DNA from: Elusimicrobiota bacterium | Lineage (GTDB): Bacteria; Elusimicrobiota; Elusimicrobia; UBA1565; UBA9628 | Direction of reading: 5' to 3' | Assembly (NCBI GenBank): GCA_016218545.1 | Contig: JACRDQ010000019.1 | Coordinates: 1 to 64,000, forward strand | DNA length: 64,000 nucleotides | Shown: piece by piece, positions 62,225-64,000 of the stretch | Layout of the letters: the number at the start of each line of letters is the position of its first letter | Numbering within the stretch: the stretch's first letter is position 1 | The notes under the pieces: model-generated | Database searches by the model: none | What the model was told of the DNA's origin: nothing | The model's input: the letters and a program-made list of their open reading frames with translations, nothing else | Translations under genes and position numbers: made by a program

Positions 62225-62348
62225 GTTGTTTTATCGCTCCTGCGGCCTCCCAGGCCTCTTTCCAGGCGCGGTAAAAAAACGGTAATAAAGCCAGATTCGC
62301 TTGACAAAATTCCACCATGGGGCTAAACTCATGAGGAGTACAACAACT
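62225..62348 (+). promoter_or_regulatory. Strong TTGACA-17-TAAACT promoter with UP-like A-tracts
   Basis: The 124-base gap holds TTGACA (62301-62306), a 17-nt spacer and TAAACT (62324-62329), the same hexamers and spacing as the pilin promoter at 40035. Upstream, 62271-62290 is A-rich (GTAAAAAAACGGTAATAAAG), like an UP element. A weak GGCCTcccAGGCC hairpin (62244-62256) may end the protease transcript. GAGGAG (62333-62338) precedes the ATG at 62349. Confidence 0.75.
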
Positions 62349-63401
62349 ATGGTCACCGTGCGCAGGGACAACGATCCTTTTAAGAAATATTGGTGGGTCC
62401 TGCTGGTGGGATTCGGCCTCACCGGTCTTTGGGTCCTCATCCCGCTCATGGGCCAGACCGGCTCCTCCCATGTGGCCGTGACCAAGCCCGCCTCCATCGA
62501 GGACCAGAACCTGCAGAGCCTCGACGCCCAGACGAACCCGTCAGGAGCACAGGGCTCGGCCATCGACCTGTCCATGGACGGGTCCCTCCGCAAGAAGAGC
62601 CGCGGCGACGAGGCCGTGACCTCCTCGCTCTACCAGCCTCTCGAGGGCGGGGCTCCGGGAGCGCCCATCGTGGAAGCCGCCAAGAAGGACGCTTCCGTGA
62701 ACCTGGCTGCCGCGCTCAAGGCCGTGAGCAAGAGCGACCCGGCCGGGTGGGGCGGAGCCAAGGCTCAGAAGGGCTTCACCGCGCCCAAGGCGAGCTTCCG
62801 CGGCCTTTCCGGCGTGGGCGGGGCCTCCTCCGGAGGCTCGGGCGCGTCCATCTCGGCCTCGCCTTTCAACAGCCCGACCGCCCAGGTCTCGGTCCAGGAC
62901 GGCGCTGCCTCGGGCTCCGAGGCCGGCTCGGTCTCAGGCGGCAAGGCGTTCATGCGGTCCGTGCGCAATGTCCAGGCCCAGTCCCTGGCAGCCTCGAAGC
63001 TGTCGAGCACCGACGGCTCCAGGGCGGGATCGGCCACCTCGTTCGACGGCAGCCAGGCCGGGGGCAAGACCATCGGCTCCGGGGGCAAGAGCATCGTGTT
63101 CGGCCAGTTCGACCACGGCATGGCTCCGGTCAATCTCAAGAGATCCGGGGTCGGCGGATTGCCGGATGGCGCCGAGGACGATCCTCTCGACAAGATCGCC
63201 GAGGCCCTCGAGAACGCCAAGGGCACAGAGGTCAAGGACGATTACCAGGAGCAGATGGGAGACCAGATGGGCCAGATGGTGATGGCCATGGTGGTCGGCG
63301 GGCTCATGGAAGGGGTCGTGGGGCCCACTGCCGCTGGCGTGCTGACCACGTACATGATGCAGAGCACGCAGATGCTCAAGCAGAACAACGTCAACAAATA
63401 G
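62349..63401 (+). CDS. Gly/Ser/Ala-rich single-TM protein, paralog 1
   Basis: I do not recognise this protein of about 350 aa. The start is ATG 62349; the apparent in-frame TTG at 62301 is the -35 box and ATG 62331 falls before the predicted transcript start. One helix (about 14-32, WWVLLVGFGLTGLWVLIPLM) is followed by about 250 low-complexity residues rich in Gly, Ser and Ala with SSGGSGASISASPF-type runs. A C-terminal helical part (QMGQMVMAMVVGGLMEGVVG) is rich in Met. PKASFRGLSGVGGASSGGSG resembles a block in the next gene. It may be an exported stalk, matrix or secreted surface protein. It has the second-strongest promoter in the window. Confidence 0.65.
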   Translation: MVTVRRDNDPFKKYWWVLLVGFGLTGLWVLIPLMGQTGSSHVAVTKPASIEDQNLQSLDAQTNPSGAQGSAIDLSMDGSLRKKSRGDEAVTSSLYQPLEGGAPGAPIVEAAKKDASVNLAAALKAVSKSDPAGWGGAKAQKGFTAPKASFRGLSGVGGASSGGSGASISASPFNSPTAQVSVQDGAASGSEAGSVSGGKAFMRSVRNVQAQSLAASKLSSTDGSRAGSATSFDGSQAGGKTIGSGGKSIVFGQFDHGMAPVNLKRSGVGGLPDGAEDDPLDKIAEALENAKGTEVKDDYQEQMGDQMGQMVMAMVVGGLMEGVVGPTAAGVLTTYMMQSTQMLKQNNVNK

Positions 63402-63417
63402 ATTCGGGGAGGACTGT

Positions 63418-64000
63418 ATGAGCCAGACGCCTGACATCAAGCCGGAGCTCAACAAGGCGCAGCAGGAGCCGCAAGAGAAGAAGAGGGGCGGGTTCTTCGC
63501 CAACCTCCTCTCCAAGACCCCCGGCAGCAACAGCCTGGCCATGGGCGGCGTGCTCGCGACCAAGGCCGGCATCGTGGGCTTGGCCATCATCGGCACCACG
63601 GTGGCAGGCGGCATCGGGTACGTGGGCTACAAAGCCATGTCCCCTTCTTCCGAGCCCCAGAACGTCTCCCTCTTCGAAGCCAGGCCCAAGTCCGCCCTCC
63701 CCGCGGACGGGACCGAGGCTGAGAAGAGCGGCAAGGACGGAGTCTCCGGCTCGCTCGACATGTTCGTGCAGGCCAACAACCCCGATGGGACCAATGCCCC
63801 GGCGACCGCTGCATCCGCTGACGCGGCTGCCGGCGCTGACGCCGCTGCCTCGAACAAGGCGGTCGACCACGGCAATTCGACGCTCTCCGGGCCGTCAGCC
63901 TCCATCCCGAAGCCCCAGTTCTCGGGCAAGATCGGTCAGCTCTCCGGCTCTTCAGGCGGAAGCGGGAGCAGCGCAGGCATCTCCGCCGGCGCTGCCGGCG
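63418..64000 (+). CDS. Gly/Ser/Ala-rich single-TM protein, paralog 2 (partial at window edge)
   Basis: The first 194 residues are visible; the frame runs off the window. A charged start (NKAQQEPQEKKRGGFFANLL) is followed by one hydrophobic helix at about 53-75 (KAGIVGLAIIGTTVAGGIGY), then a low-complexity region with SLDMFVQANN and PKPQFSGKIGQLSGSSGGSG. The latter matches PKASFRGLSGVGGASSGGSG of the preceding protein, so the two are related. A GGGGAGG site precedes the ATG and the gap to the previous stop is 16 nt, so they are one transcript. The full length and function are unknown. Confidence 0.7.
   Translation, partial: MSQTPDIKPELNKAQQEPQEKKRGGFFANLLSKTPGSNSLAMGGVLATKAGIVGLAIIGTTVAGGIGYVGYKAMSPSSEPQNVSLFEARPKSALPADGTEAEKSGKDGVSGSLDMFVQANNPDGTNAPATAASADAAAGADAAASNKAVDHGNSTLSGPSASIPKPQFSGKIGQLSGSSGGSGSSAGISAGAAG

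Noticed and set aside
62301..62348. TTG 62301 or ATG 62331 as the start of the Gly/Ser-rich protein
   Set aside because: TTG 62301 is the first triplet of the TTGACA -35 box, and ATG 62331 lies before the expected transcript start. ATG 62349 follows a GAGGAG site.

Overview
This window is one GC-rich, densely packed bacterial segment in which every supported gene, about 57 of them, is on the + strand. Neighbouring genes often overlap by 4 nt or share stop and start bases, so most of the window is operons. The cell envelope is Gram-negative: there are outer-membrane beta-barrel proteins, a secretin and many signal peptides. The mixture of a Tad/Flp pilus locus, class III (QxxxEY) pilins, PorV-like barrels, a FlgD-repeat surface protein and GT-C membrane proteins suggests an Elusimicrobiota-like or similar deep-branching lineage. 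That placement is inference from gene style only. I see no rRNA, tRNA, CRISPR array, transposase or phage gene, and no gene-free stretch longer than about 180 bases.

Layout. 1-190 is a broken piece of dihydroxy-acid dehydratase (ilvD) running into a HI0933-type flavoprotein. 1.37-6.7 kb is the glycine cleavage operon (gcvT, gcvH, gcvP) followed by a lipoate-protein ligase and a stand-alone RAM domain; the ligase would supply lipoate to GcvH. 6.7-19.8 kb is an envelope and sensing region: three tandem paralogous GT-C membrane proteins plus one GT39-type protein, a TrkA-type K+ channel, two stand-alone receivers, an HELTHA metalloprotease and a large DUF4175-like protein. 19.8-35.4 kb is mostly housekeeping: a receiver, an M50 protease, trpS with a 4Fe-4S-type cysteine cluster, scpA/scpB, glgA, ftsX-envC-ctpA without ftsE, tsaD, and two coiled-coil envelope proteins.

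35.5-47.4 kb is the surface and pilus region. It holds a 1165-residue secreted FlgD-repeat protein, its PorV-like neighbour, and a Tad locus: a newly recognised 53-aa pilin, a Flp pilin, TadE, CpaB, a minimal secretin, a TadZ-TadA fusion, a TadB with a periplasmic extension, and TadC. 47.4-57.6 kb is signalling: a TPR protein, a sensor lacking a kinase, a Ser/Thr kinase with a C-terminal catalytic domain, a pseudo-receiver OmpR-type regulator, a receiver, two histidine kinases and a NarL-type regulator. 58.9-64.0 kb is a second pseudopilin set (TadG-like, TadE-like) in an operon with a membrane FtsH-like AAA+ protease, followed by two paralogous Gly/Ser/Ala-rich single-TM proteins, the last cut by the window edge.

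Regulation. At least seven genes have a -10 hexamer, usually extended (TGn), only 5-8 nt before the start codon, which points to leaderless mRNAs. The strongest promoters (TTGACA-17-TAAACT) precede the small pilin gene and the Gly/Ser-rich protein gene at 62349.
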